The notes beneath the pieces were generated by a model. That model made no database searches and was not told the origin of the DNA. It saw only the letters and a list, made by a program, of their open reading frames with translations. 64,000 nt of DNA, taken from positions 1 through 64,000 of the forward strand of contig DATFYM010000041.1 in the NCBI GenBank assembly GCA_035315065.1, read 5' to 3'. The stretch is from DATFYM01 sp035315065 (GTDB lineage Bacteria > Acidobacteriota > Terriglobia > UBA7540). Shown piece by piece: positions 36,873 to 45,596 of the stretch (its first letter is position 1; every line of letters starts with the position of its first letter). The translations under genes and the position numbers were made by a program.

Positions 36873-39800
36873 ATGGAGGGCAAACGGAGCGTCGGAGTGC
36901 TGGCCTGCTTGATAGGCGCGCTGGTATTATCAGCCGCCAAGACCGAAGGCAGCCTCGACCCGGCGAAGGCGATTACCCAGTACACCCACGATGTCTGGCA
37001 GACGGAACAGGGACTCCCGCAGAATACGGTTCCGGCTATTGTGCAGACCCGTGACGGCTACATCTGGTTCGGAACTGAGCTGGGATTGGTCCGCTTCGAC
37101 GGAGTACGATTCACGGTATTTGATGAAGCGAACACGCCGGTGATCAAGAGCAACATCGTCGTGGCGCTGGTAGAGGACCACCAAGGGCGTCTCTGGATTG
37201 GGACCCAGGGCGGCGGCTTGGCCTGCCTCCAAGACGGGAAGTTCACCACCTACACCACCGCCAACGGGTTGTCGAATGACTCGGTCTTGTCCCTTTATGA
37301 GGACCGCCAGGACAGTCTTTGGATCGGCACGGACGGCGGCGGTCTCGATCGATTCAAGGATGGCCGCTTCACCGTTTATACCACCAAGACAGGACTGGTG
37401 AATGACGCGGTCTTCTCGATCACCGAGGACCGGCAGGGAAGCCTCTGGATCGGCACCCATGGCGGCCTCAACCGGCTCAAAGATGGCGTGTTCACCACCT
37501 ACGCCACCAAGGACGGGCTGAAGAATGGCTACGTGAAGTCGGTCCGGGAAGACCGGCAGGGAAGACTCTGGATCGCCACCAATGGCGGAGGTCTGAGCCA
37601 ACTCAATGGCAACCGGCTCACCACCTACACCACAAAGGACGGCCTTTCGAGCAACGAGGTGTGGACGCTCTATGAAGACAGCCAGGGCACCTTGTGGATC
37701 GGCACGAGTGGCGGATTGGACCGGCTCAAAGGCGGACGATTCGAGGCCTACACGTCCAAGGACGGACTCTCCAACGACGCGGTCTGGTCCATTTTCCAGG
37801 ACCGCGAGGGCAGCCTTTGGGTAGGCACCGCCGGCGGTGGCCTGAATCGCCTTCAAGAAGGGAAGTTCACCACGTTCTCGTCGCAGGAGGGCCTTTCTAA
37901 AGACGCCGTCCTGCCGGTTTATGAGGGTCAGGATGGAAGCCTCTGGGTCGGTACCGCTGGCGCCGGACTGAACCGGATTAAGGACGGCAAGGTCACCACC
38001 TACACTTCCAAGAACGGCCTCTCCAACGACTTCGTCTTCTCGATCGCCGGGGATGGCGACGGGAATCTCTGGATCGGCACTCGCAAGGGCCTGGACCGCT
38101 TCAAAAACGGCAAGTTCACTGCGTACACCACGGCCCAGGGGCTGCCCAATAACATCGTGCTCGTGACCTACGTGGACCCCAACGGTAACCTCTGGATCGG
38201 GGGACGCGGCGGACTCAGCCGGTTCCAGAACGGCAAGTTCACAACCTACGGCAGCAAGGACGGTTTGTCGAACGAGTTCGTTATGTCGATCGAAGCCGAC
38301 CGCGAAGGCAGCCTGTGGATTGGCACTGGAGGCGGTGGGCTCAATCGCTTTCAGGATGGAAAATTCACCGCTTACACCAGCAAACAGGGGCTCTCCAGCG
38401 ATGTGGTGATGACGACTTATCAGGACGCGGAGGGGAGCCTCTGGATTGGCACCGACAATGGTGGGCTCGATCGATTCAAGGACGGGAAATTCACCGCCTA
38501 CCGAATGCGACAGGGCCTGTTTGACGATGCCATCTTCCGGATCCTCGAGGATGACAACGGCAACTTGTGGATGAGTTCGAACCGGGGAGTTTTCCGCGTC
38601 AGCAAGCAGCAGCTCAGTGATTTTGCCGACGGGAAGGTCGGCAGTATCAGCTCGGTTGCTTACGGCACGTCGGATGGCATGAAGAGCCGGGAGTGCAATG
38701 GCGCTTATCAGCCGGCAGGATGGAAGACCAGGGACGGGAGACTCTGCTTCCCCACCATGAAAGGCGTCTCCATCATTGACCCGAAACTCCGCCTGCGTAA
38801 CGTACGCCTTCCGGTGCTGGTGGAGAAGGTCGGGCTGGGAGGCCGACTGCTGGACCCGAGCGCTGGAGTCCAGCTTCCTCCTGACAGCAGCCGGTTGGAA
38901 GTCTATTACACTGCACTCGGCTTTCGCTCGCCCGAGAAAATCACGTTCCAGTACAAGCTGGAGGGACTTGACAAGCATTGGGTGGAAGCCGGCTCCCGTC
39001 GCGTTGCGTACTACACCAACGTTCCGCCCGGGCACTATCGCTTTCATGTCAAGGCCGCTGACGGCGACGGTGTGTGGAATGAGGAAGACGCCGCATGCGA
39101 CCTGTATCTGGCCCCGCACTTCTACCAGACCGCATGGTTCTTCGGTCTATGTGGGATACTCGGAATGGGTGTGCTGGCGGGTGGCTACCGATGGAGCATC
39201 CAGGCCATGGCCGCGAGGGCGCAGGAATTGCAGGAGGAGATCGTCATACGCAAGCAAGCGGAAAAAACCCTGGAAGCTGCCAAGGAAGCCGCCGAGGCCG
39301 CCAACCGGGCCAAGAGTGAATTCCTGGCGAATATGAGCCACGAGATTCGCACCCCGATGAACGGCATCATCGGCATGACCGAGCTCGCTCTGGACACCCC
39401 GCCGCTCAACGCGGAGCAGAGTGAGTACCTCGGCATGGTGAAAGACTCGGCGTACGACCTGCTCTCCATCATCAACGACATTTTGGACTTCTCCAAGATC
39501 GAAGCTGGGAAGCTGGATCTTTGCCCCATCGAGTTCAACCTGCGCGAGTGCCTGGAAGGTACGATGGCCATGTTCGCCCCCCGCGCGCAGCAAAAGGGCC
39601 TGGAACTGCTCTGCGATGTGCGTCCGGACGTGCCGGAAATGCTGGTAGGCGACCCGGTCCGGCTGCGCCAAATCGCGGTGAACCTCGTCGGAAACGCTCT
39701 CAAATTCACCGAGCACGGCGAGATCGGGATGTCGGTGGAAGTGGAGTCGATGGAGCTGGACAAGGCCCGCCTGCACTTTGTCGTCAGCGACACCGGTATT

Positions 39801-40457
39801 GGAATCCCGGCGGAAAAGCAGCGCTTGATCTTCGAAGCCTTTTCCCAGGCGGATAGTTCAACCACTCGTCGTTTCGGCGGCACGGGGCTGGGCCTGACCA
39901 TCTCCACCCGGCTGGTGCATATGATGGGAGGGCGGATCTGGGTGGAAAGCAAGCCGGACCAGGGCAGCAAATTCCACTTTACCGCCGACCTTCCTATCGC
40001 CAAGAACGTCGCCGCGCCGCAACCGGTAGCCAACGTCAATCTCCACGGCATGCCAGTGCTTGTGGTGGATGACAACTCGACCAACCGCCGCATCCTGAAG
40101 GATACGCTGGAGAGTTGGGGCGCAAAGGCCAGGGTGGTGGAGAGCGCCAACGCGGCCATGGAGGCGCTCGAGCGGGGCGAATTTGACGTGGCGCTGATGG
40201 ATGTCCAGATGCCGGAAATGGACGGATTAGAGGCGACGGCGGCGATCCGGGAAAAGGAGAGAATCGCCGGCAAACACCTCCCCATTATCGCCATGACGGC
40301 GCATGCTGTGAGCGACGACCGCGAAAGGTGTCTTGACGCGGGAATGGACGGGTACCTCTCCAAGCCCATTCACGCCGCCGAGCTTTTCCAGACGATCACT
40401 CAACTGGTTGCCTTGAAGTTCGAGCCGCAGCGATTGAGCAGGCTCGCCGGGAATTAG
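36873..40457 (+). CDS. Hybrid two-component system kinase with double propeller
   Basis: A 1,194-residue sensor. After a signal/anchor segment (10-26) come about 13 propeller repeats (LWIGT-GGL-RF-DGKFT-YT, residues 45-585), a Y_Y_Y domain (about 660-755), a membrane helix (about 753-770), a coiled coil, the HisKA domain ([12 protein letters not shown], His823), the ATPase domain ([27 protein letters not shown]) and one receiver domain (Asp1110 in [11 protein letters not shown]). The build matches the periplasmic glycan-sensing hybrid kinases, but there is no C-terminal AraC-type DNA-binding domain and no Hpt, so the output must go to another protein. SD AAGGAG is clear. Confidence 0.93.
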   Translation: MEGKRSVGVLACLIGALVLSAAKTEGSLDPAKAITQYTHDVWQTEQGLPQNTVPAIVQTRDGYIWFGTELGLVRFDGVRFTVFDEANTPVIKSNIVVALVEDHQGRLWIGTQGGGLACLQDGKFTTYTTANGLSNDSVLSLYEDRQDSLWIGTDGGGLDRFKDGRFTVYTTKTGLVNDAVFSITEDRQGSLWIGTHGGLNRLKDGVFTTYATKDGLKNGYVKSVREDRQGRLWIATNGGGLSQLNGNRLTTYTTKDGLSSNEVWTLYEDSQGTLWIGTSGGLDRLKGGRFEAYTSKDGLSNDAVWSIFQDREGSLWVGTAGGGLNRLQEGKFTTFSSQEGLSKDAVLPVYEGQDGSLWVGTAGAGLNRIKDGKVTTYTSKNGLSNDFVFSIAGDGDGNLWIGTRKGLDRFKNGKFTAYTTAQGLPNNIVLVTYVDPNGNLWIGGRGGLSRFQNGKFTTYGSKDGLSNEFVMSIEADREGSLWIGTGGGGLNRFQDGKFTAYTSKQGLSSDVVMTTYQDAEGSLWIGTDNGGLDRFKDGKFTAYRMRQGLFDDAIFRILEDDNGNLWMSSNRGVFRVSKQQLSDFADGKVGSISSVAYGTSDGMKSRECNGAYQPAGWKTRDGRLCFPTMKGVSIIDPKLRLRNVRLPVLVEKVGLGGRLLDPSAGVQLPPDSSRLEVYYTALGFRSPEKITFQYKLEGLDKHWVEAGSRRVAYYTNVPPGHYRFHVKAADGDGVWNEEDAACDLYLAPHFYQTAWFFGLCGILGMGVLAGGYRWSIQAMAARAQELQEEIVIRKQAEKTLEAAKEAAEAANRAKSEFLANMSHEIRTPMNGIIGMTELALDTPPLNAEQSEYLGMVKDSAYDLLSIINDILDFSKIEAGKLDLCPIEFNLRECLEGTMAMFAPRAQQKGLELLCDVRPDVPEMLVGDPVRLRQIAVNLVGNALKFTEHGEIGMSVEVESMELDKARLHFVVSDTGIGIPAEKQRLIFEAFSQADSSTTRRFGGTGLGLTISTRLVHMMGGRIWVESKPDQGSKFHFTADLPIAKNVAAPQPVANVNLHGMPVLVVDDNSTNRRILKDTLESWGAKARVVESANAAMEALERGEFDVALMDVQMPEMDGLEATAAIREKERIAGKHLPIIAMTAHAVSDDRERCLDAGMDGYLSKPIHAAELFQTITQLVALKFEPQRLSRLAGN

Positions 40458-40795
40458 GACAAGGCCAACTGCTCCGCCGCAGTCGGGATCTTCGGGTCTG
40501 CGGCCGTTCCTTTCCTCATCGACCGGGTGGCGCCACTGGAAGCTACGGTCAGTGATCTTCTATCCCATTGACTGGATCGGGTCTATTCTCCGCCCGTCGC
40601 ACGTGCACCGCGCGGTACCGGGGACAGTGTATAGGGACAGGCCTCTCAGGGCGCGTGGTTCGATCTCCGCCTGGCGCGATGGTGTATACTCTCCAGTGAG
40701 CCGAATGCCAGCATGGAAGCGGCGCGGCGCCGGCCCACGCGCTGAATCAAGAGCCGATGCTTGGGCTCGACCCCTTTGCCCGGCGAGAACCGCCA
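40458..40795. other. Intergenic region
   Basis: No gene or clear signal. A short GGGGACAGTGTATAGGGACAG stretch at about 40618-40640 resembles the one-sided words near 28806. Confidence 0.4.
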
Positions 40796-41935
40796 ATGGC
40801 AAGTCCCACCCGCCCGCAACTGACCGCCCTCACTTCGGCGCGCTTTTTCGCCGCCTTTCACGTTCTTCTGTTCCATAGCTGGGCGATGCAGGGACTCACT
40901 TGGGCACCCGGTTGGCTTCGGCAATTCGCCAGCGCCGGCTATGTGGCGGTCACGTTCTTCTTCATGCTCTCGGGTTTCATTCTGGTATACACCTATGCCG
41001 GCGAGCGCCTCAACGTGCGCCGGTTCTGGAGGGCCCGCCTCGCCAGGCTCTATCCGGTCTATCTGTTGTCTTTGCTGCTGACGGGGCCATTCTTCTTCTA
41101 TGCCGTGCTGAAGCTCGACGTTCCTTACTTCGCGTACTTCAAGACGCACCTGGCCTCCACGTCAGCGCTGGTCATCACCCTGCTCCAGGCGTGGGTGCCG
41201 ATGGCGGCGCTCGGGTGGAATGGTCCGGCGTGGGCTGTCTCGGTGGAGATCGCCTTCTATGCGCTTTTCCCCTTCCTCCTGGCGCGTTTCTCACGAATCT
41301 CGAGCCGCGGTCTCGCGGCCCTCGTCCTCGGCGCCTGGACCCTGGTGATCGCCGTCGATCTCACGTACGTCGTCTTGCGCCCCGATCACGTGGAGGTGAA
41401 CTCCAGCACCGACTTCCTTTTCTGGCTGAGCGCGATTAAATTCCACCCGCTCATGCGCCTTCCGGAATTCATGGCCGGGATGGCGTGCGGCTATTGGTTC
41501 GTGCGGGGAGGCCGGCATCCGAAGTTGGCCACTCCGCTGGTGCTGGGCGGCACGGCGGTGGCCCTGCTCACGACCGCCCTTAGCCGCTACATTCCTTATC
41601 CGGTGATGCACACCGGCCTCTTTGCGCCCGCCTTTGCGGCCATCATTTATGGGCTAGCCCTGCGTCCCCGTTGGACGTCGTTCCTGGAAGGACGCTGGCT
41701 GGCGCTTCTCGGCGGATCAAGCTACTGCTTCTACCTGCTTCATGTCGTGGTCCTGGGCATGTTTTTCTTCTCGGATCCGCAGCACGCGGCCTCACTCTCG
41801 GTAGGCAGATGGTTTTGTGCGGCGGCTACCGCGACGCTCGTAGGAGTGCTCGTTTTTCGTTTCGTGGAAGAACCGGCTCGCAAACGATTGCGGGGGCGGC
41901 CGGCGCCAAGCCCGTTGGCCGTGAGCGCGGCCTGA
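40796..41935 (+). CDS. Acyltransferase family 3 membrane protein
   Basis: A 379-residue integral membrane acyltransferase (OafA/YrhL type) with about ten helices. The family start is present: LTALTSARFFAAFHVLLFHSW, with the conserved Arg and His, then FFMLSGFILVYTYAGERLNVRRFWRARLARLYPVYLLSLLL. These enzymes add acetyl or other acyl groups to surface sugars. The frame is open to 40757, but MASPTRPQ at 40796 is the more usual start. It stands alone; the acceptor is unknown. Confidence 0.9.
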   Translation: MASPTRPQLTALTSARFFAAFHVLLFHSWAMQGLTWAPGWLRQFASAGYVAVTFFFMLSGFILVYTYAGERLNVRRFWRARLARLYPVYLLSLLLTGPFFFYAVLKLDVPYFAYFKTHLASTSALVITLLQAWVPMAALGWNGPAWAVSVEIAFYALFPFLLARFSRISSRGLAALVLGAWTLVIAVDLTYVVLRPDHVEVNSSTDFLFWLSAIKFHPLMRLPEFMAGMACGYWFVRGGRHPKLATPLVLGGTAVALLTTALSRYIPYPVMHTGLFAPAFAAIIYGLALRPRWTSFLEGRWLALLGGSSYCFYLLHVVVLGMFFFSDPQHAASLSVGRWFCAAATATLVGVLVFRFVEEPARKRLRGRPAPSPLAVSAA

Positions 41936-41950
41936 ACCCACGGTTAAGTT

Positions 41951-42035
41951 AGTGGGATCCAATTTGATGCTATAGCGGCGAGTTTACCTCGCTAAATGAC
42001 GGCGTAAAGCCGCCTCTACGTCAAATTGACCCACT
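41951..42035. repeat. Hairpin between convergent genes
   Basis: Outer arms AGTGGGATCCAATTTGA and TCAAATTGACCCACT enclose two smaller hairpins (TAGCGGCGAG...CTCGCTA and GGCG-TAAAG-CCGCC). The right end overlaps the ParE stop codon. It may terminate both convergent genes. Confidence 0.8.
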
Positions 42036-42333
42036 ACCCTTTCTCCTCCATCGGTTCTGCCGGCTGTTGTGCTCCGTGCCAGCATGCGACCACCCAAATG
42101 GTCCTTTCCTCCCGACGGTAAAAGAACCGATAGGGTGGAACGATCACCTCACGAAAAGGAAGATCCGGAAACTCCGGGATTAGCCGACCGGACTCGGGAA
42201 ATCGCGTGAGCCGGCGCAATGCCCGCTCAGCTCTCTTCCGGAACCGGATGGCTGCCGGTGGATTGTCCTTCAGAATGTACGACACCGCCTCGAGAAACTG
42301 CGCTCGTCCGGCGGGTGTGAACCGAAGTTTCAC
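42034..42333 (-). CDS. ParE/RelE-type toxin
   Basis: A 99-residue toxin of the RelE/ParE superfamily: VKLRFTPAGRAQFLEAVSYILKDNPPAAIRFRKRAERALRRLTRFPESGRLIPEF, then REVIVPPYRFFYRREERTIWVVACWHG. It starts with GTG at 42333, overlapping the antitoxin stop (GTGA), so the two are coupled. RelE-type members cut mRNA on the ribosome and ParE-type ones poison gyrase; sequence alone does not decide. Confidence 0.9.
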   Translation of the reverse strand: MKLRFTPAGRAQFLEAVSYILKDNPPAAIRFRKRAERALRRLTRFPESGRLIPEFPDLPFREVIVPPYRFFYRREERTIWVVACWHGAQQPAEPMEEKG

Positions 42334-42611
42334 TTGGGGCCGCCGGGCAGAAGCACGTCCGCCTCGGCGAGGACCTCGTCCAGACTGAATCCCTTCCCCG
42401 CGGCGATTTCTTGTTCGCCCCGTGCCAGGAGGCGCAAGAGTTGACGCTCGTGTTCGCCGCGCTCGTAAGCCTCCAGGCTCAGAAGCACCGCGGTTGCCCT
42501 CCCCCGTTGCGTAATGACGACAGGCTGCCGCGACGATTTCGCCTGCTTCAAGGCGGCGGCGGCGTCTTGTCGAAGGTCGGTAATCGGAATGATCGCGGGC
42601 ACCTTCCCCAT
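42330..42611 (-). CDS. Phd/YefM-type antitoxin
   Basis: A 93-residue antitoxin starting MGKVPAIIPITDLRQDAAAALKQAKSSRQPVVITQRGRATAVLLSLEAYER, a clear Phd/YefM fold with N-terminal DNA-binding part. The tail is acidic and contacts the toxin. The start at 42611 fits the family better than the ATG at 42638. It would repress its own operon. Confidence 0.9.
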   Translation of the reverse strand: MGKVPAIIPITDLRQDAAAALKQAKSSRQPVVITQRGRATAVLLSLEAYERGEHERQLLRLLARGEQEIAAGKGFSLDEVLAEADVLLPGGPK

Positions 42612-42683
42612 AAACGTAACCTCCAGACGTACGTCCAAAGATACCTCTCATGTTCCTCCACTGTCAACAGGGGCGGCTGGGTG

Positions 42684-42890
42684 GTGGTGTCAATTGGAAA
42701 AAAATGGAATCCACAGATTACGCAGATTTCGGAGATTAAGAGAAGAAATCGTCTCCTCGGCAATAAGTAACCAGCACGTCGCGTGTTCATTGCGCCTGCG
42801 ACAACGCCGAGTTCTCGGCCTGTGGCTCTTTTCTCAATCTGAGAAATCTGCGTAATCTGTGGATTCTATTCTTTCGTCAAATGACACCAC
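42684..42890. repeat. ATCCACAGATTACGCAGATTTC hairpin element
   Basis: Left arm GTGGTGTCAATTGG then AATCCACAGATTACGCAGA, right arm TCTGCGTAATCTGTGGATT then CAAATGACACCAC; loop about 110 bases. It fills the gap upstream of the antitoxin and before the second PEP-CTERM gene. The rest of 42612-43031 shows nothing else. Confidence 0.85.
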
Positions 42891-43031
42891 TACCGGCGGC
42901 TGTGTCCTCCTTCCTCTTCCTCAAACCTGCTTGCATTCGATGGCGGCTAAGTGTATCTTGCTCGTCAGCGGTAAATGAAAGAAGCGGGTCCCCAGTCGAG
43001 TTGTGATTATCCGACGGGGCGGGAGGGCCAC

Positions 43032-43712
43032 ATGAAGACTCGGGCACGGTCTGTGAGTCTGTTGGTCTTCCTTGCTTGTAGTGTTCCTGCCAGAGCAGAT
43101 TCCGTCTTAGTGGGTACGACGGGGGGAGGCAGCGTCAACAACTTCGAGTTGACGGTCGGCAATTTCCAATTTATCGCGCAAAGCTTCTCACTGAGCGACG
43201 CCGTAAGCGTTAGCGACATCAACTTGTTCATGTCCGGGTTCGGATCTGACCAGTTCACGGTCCAAGTCACCGACACGATTGGTCCTTCAACGACGCCCAG
43301 CGATCTGCTTTTCCAGGCCGCTGACACATTCCCCGATACCGGCGGCGCCGTAAACGGCATGTGGGTATCGACACCGGCGAACCTGTTTTTGGGACCTGGT
43401 GACTACTTCTTAGTCCTCAGCTCGAACCAGCCGTCAACTTACCAAGGTTGGGTTGGCGCGGGATCCGTACTTCCCAGCTCGGTCGGTAGCGTCGGCTTGA
43501 ACTACAATAGCTGCTGTAACCCGAATCACTCCTTGCCACCCGCTTCGTCGTGGATTGTCGCACAAGGTCCGGAAGGCTTCCAGATTGTCGGCACGGAGAT
43601 CCCGGAACCGAACCCCCTCCTGCTTCTAAGCTCCGCCTTGGCCATCTCTTGGGGACTTACACGGAGAAGGCGCAGAACTTTTCCTTGTGTCTTGCATCGC
43701 CTGTGCCGTTGA
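43032..43712 (+). CDS. PEP-CTERM sorting domain protein
   Basis: A 226-residue exported protein. Signal peptide MKTRARSVSLLVFLACSVPARA, beta-rich body, and C-terminal signal PEPNPLLLLSSALAISWGLTRRRRR. Twelve residues follow the basic run (TFPCVLHRLCR), which is longer than usual. The SD GGGAGGG sets the start at 43032 although the frame is open to 42975. It does not resemble the first PEP-CTERM protein (20242-20967) outside the sorting signal. Confidence 0.88.
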   Translation: MKTRARSVSLLVFLACSVPARADSVLVGTTGGGSVNNFELTVGNFQFIAQSFSLSDAVSVSDINLFMSGFGSDQFTVQVTDTIGPSTTPSDLLFQAADTFPDTGGAVNGMWVSTPANLFLGPGDYFLVLSSNQPSTYQGWVGAGSVLPSSVGSVGLNYNSCCNPNHSLPPASSWIVAQGPEGFQIVGTEIPEPNPLLLLSSALAISWGLTRRRRRTFPCVLHRLCR

Positions 43713-44197
43713 ACTCAGCAGTTTTTCGCAACGGCAGGTATTGTGGCGGCCGACGGCGGGAAAAACGGTGTGGGTGAATATCACGGCGCGAGAGAGTCAA
43801 TCGAGGCCATCGACCGTCTTGCGGCCCCGGCGGGCTTGACGCGTTCGGCTTACATGGTGCAGTCCTCACTCAACGTCTTCTCTTCCAATCGTCAATCCTT
43901 CGCTTCACTCAGGACCGATCTGCAATCGACAATCCCCCTGCCGGCCGCCACGCCCGGAATCCCATGTGCAAAAATAAACTGCGAAAAACCTTGCGGGTGT
44001 GGTATGCTGTAACTGCGCTTAATTCAGCGGTTGTGTAGTGCGGTTGCTCCGGTCAAGTACTTGAGCTAGTATTTCCCGCCTCCGGTTTCTCTCCGTAAGT
44101 CTTCAGCGCAATCTAAACAAGGCTGGCGAAGCACGTCGCTGCGCGCGGGCAGATGCTTGCACGCACCGTTACTTTGGCCAGAGAAAAGAAGAGGTCA
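43713..44197. other. Intergenic region, possible long helicase leader
   Basis: No gene supported. A C/T-rich block (TTTCCCGCCTCCGGTTTCTC) at 44072-44091 lies about 110 bases upstream of the DEAD-box start. Long leaders are common ahead of cold-induced helicase genes, but no defined RNA motif was recognised. Confidence 0.35.
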
Positions 44198-45298
44198 ATG
44201 CAGAGTTTTTCTGAACTACCGATTTCACCGTACACCCAGGAGCGGCTGTCGTCCGCGCGTTTTTCGACACCGACTCCGGTCCAAGCCGCGGCGATTCCGC
44301 CGGCGCTCGAAGGCAAGGACATCCTCGCGACCGCTCAAACCGGGACCGGCAAGACGCTGGCTTTCCTGATTCCGATCCTCGAACACCTGCTGCAAAACGA
44401 TACGGCCGGAATCGCGGCGCTGGTGCTCGTCCCCACCCGCGAACTTGCCATGCAGGTTGCGGATCAGTACAACATGCTGCGAGGGAAGCGACTCGCGCCC
44501 GCGGCCCTGGTGGCAGGCGGGTTGTCCGAACGAGACCAACTCGCCGCCCTCCGCCACGGCGCTCGCCTGGTGGTGGCCACTCCAGGCCGATTGGAGGACT
44601 TCCTTGGCCGCAATCTCATTAACTTCCGACCGCTGCGGCTGCTCGTGCTCGATGAGGCGGACCGCATGTTGGACATGGGTTTTATCCCCGCGATTCGCCG
44701 AATTGTGGCAGCCCTGCCCAAAGAACGCCAGACGATGTGCTTTTCCGCCACGCTGGCCGCCTCGGTGACGCACCTCGTCTACGATTACATGAGGAACCCG
44801 GTGCGGCTGGCCTTCGGGTCGACCATCAAGCCGTCGGAAAACGTGCGAGTCCAGGCCATTGAAGTCGCAGCGGATCGCAAACAGGAAGTGCTCCACCGCC
44901 TGCTCACCAAGGAGACGGGTCGCTGCCTCGTTTTCGCGCGCACCAAGCGAGGAACCGAGCGGCTGGCCAAGAGTCTGGTTCGCCAAGGGTTCGCAGCGGC
45001 CATGATTCATGGTGACCGCTCACAATCGCAGCGGACGGCAGCGCTCGCCGGATTCCAGCGCGGGCGCTTCCGCATCCTGGTCGCAACCGACCTCGCTTCC
45101 CGCGGCATCCACGTGCAAGACATCGCTCACGTCATCAACTACGACCTGCCGGGAGATGCCGAGAGCTTTATCCATCGGGCCGGCCGCACCGGGCGGGCAG
45201 GAGAACGCGGCGTCGCCTCCACCCTTTTCGCTAGAGAGCAGCGGTCCGACTTGCTGCAATTGGAGCGAACGTTGGGGGTCCAAATGGAGAGGATGTAA
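44198..45298 (+). CDS. DEAD-box ATP-dependent RNA helicase
   Basis: A 366-residue minimal helicase core. Motifs in order: Q motif (FSTPTPVQAAAIP), I (AQTGTGKT), Ia (PTRELAMQV), Ib (TPGRL), II (LDEADRM), III (SAT), IV (CLVFARTKRG), V (VATDLASRGIHV) and VI (HRAGRTGRAG). It resembles the RhlE group but lacks a C-terminal basic extension. It unwinds RNA duplexes, for example in ribosome assembly or mRNA decay in the cold. The ATG at 44198 with an AAGAGG upstream is preferred to the upstream start at 44153. Confidence 0.93.
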   Translation: MQSFSELPISPYTQERLSSARFSTPTPVQAAAIPPALEGKDILATAQTGTGKTLAFLIPILEHLLQNDTAGIAALVLVPTRELAMQVADQYNMLRGKRLAPAALVAGGLSERDQLAALRHGARLVVATPGRLEDFLGRNLINFRPLRLLVLDEADRMLDMGFIPAIRRIVAALPKERQTMCFSATLAASVTHLVYDYMRNPVRLAFGSTIKPSENVRVQAIEVAADRKQEVLHRLLTKETGRCLVFARTKRGTERLAKSLVRQGFAAAMIHGDRSQSQRTAALAGFQRGRFRILVATDLASRGIHVQDIAHVINYDLPGDAESFIHRAGRTGRAGERGVASTLFAREQRSDLLQLERTLGVQMERM

Positions 45299-45300
45299 GA

Positions 45301-45400
45301 AGAATTGCCGATTGCCGATTGCCGATTGACGATTGGAAGGAAGACGCAAGCCAAGCCGTTTCAGTTTTCCAATCTCAATCGAAAAACGTCAATCGGTCGA
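45301..45400. repeat. GATTGCC-word hairpin
   Basis: GATTGCC words (three and a half copies, then GACGATTGGAA) at 45306-45340 are mirrored by TTCCAATCTCAATCG and CGTCAATCGG at 45367-45400. The same heptamer forms the linker of ftcD. Confidence 0.8.
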
Positions 45401-45423
45401 TTCTAAGGACTGAGAACTGAGAA

Positions 45424-45568
45424 GGTGTGAAGCAATTGCGAAGGAGCTTCCAACACAGAGACACAGAGAAGAATGGGAACCTCGGGAACAAAACGACATC
45501 TTCATGTGATTCTCTTTTCTCTGTTCTCTGTGTCTCCGTGCCTCTGTGTTTAATTCTTCAGGCCTTCT
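45424..45568. repeat. ACACAGAGACACAGAG hairpin element (copy 3)
   Basis: Arms CAACACAGAGACACAGAG and CTCTGTGTCTCCGTGCC, with outer GTGAAGCAATTGC and TTAATTCTTCA ends as in copy 1 at 11914-12031. It lies between the convergent helicase and argS genes. Confidence 0.85.
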
Positions 45569-45596
45569 GAGAACTGAAAACGAGAAGGCAATGCGT

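Noticed and set aside
36930..39119. 729-residue minus-strand open frame with repeated motifs
   Set aside because: It mirrors the propeller repeats of the hybrid kinase on the other strand; the periodicity is inherited from the real gene.
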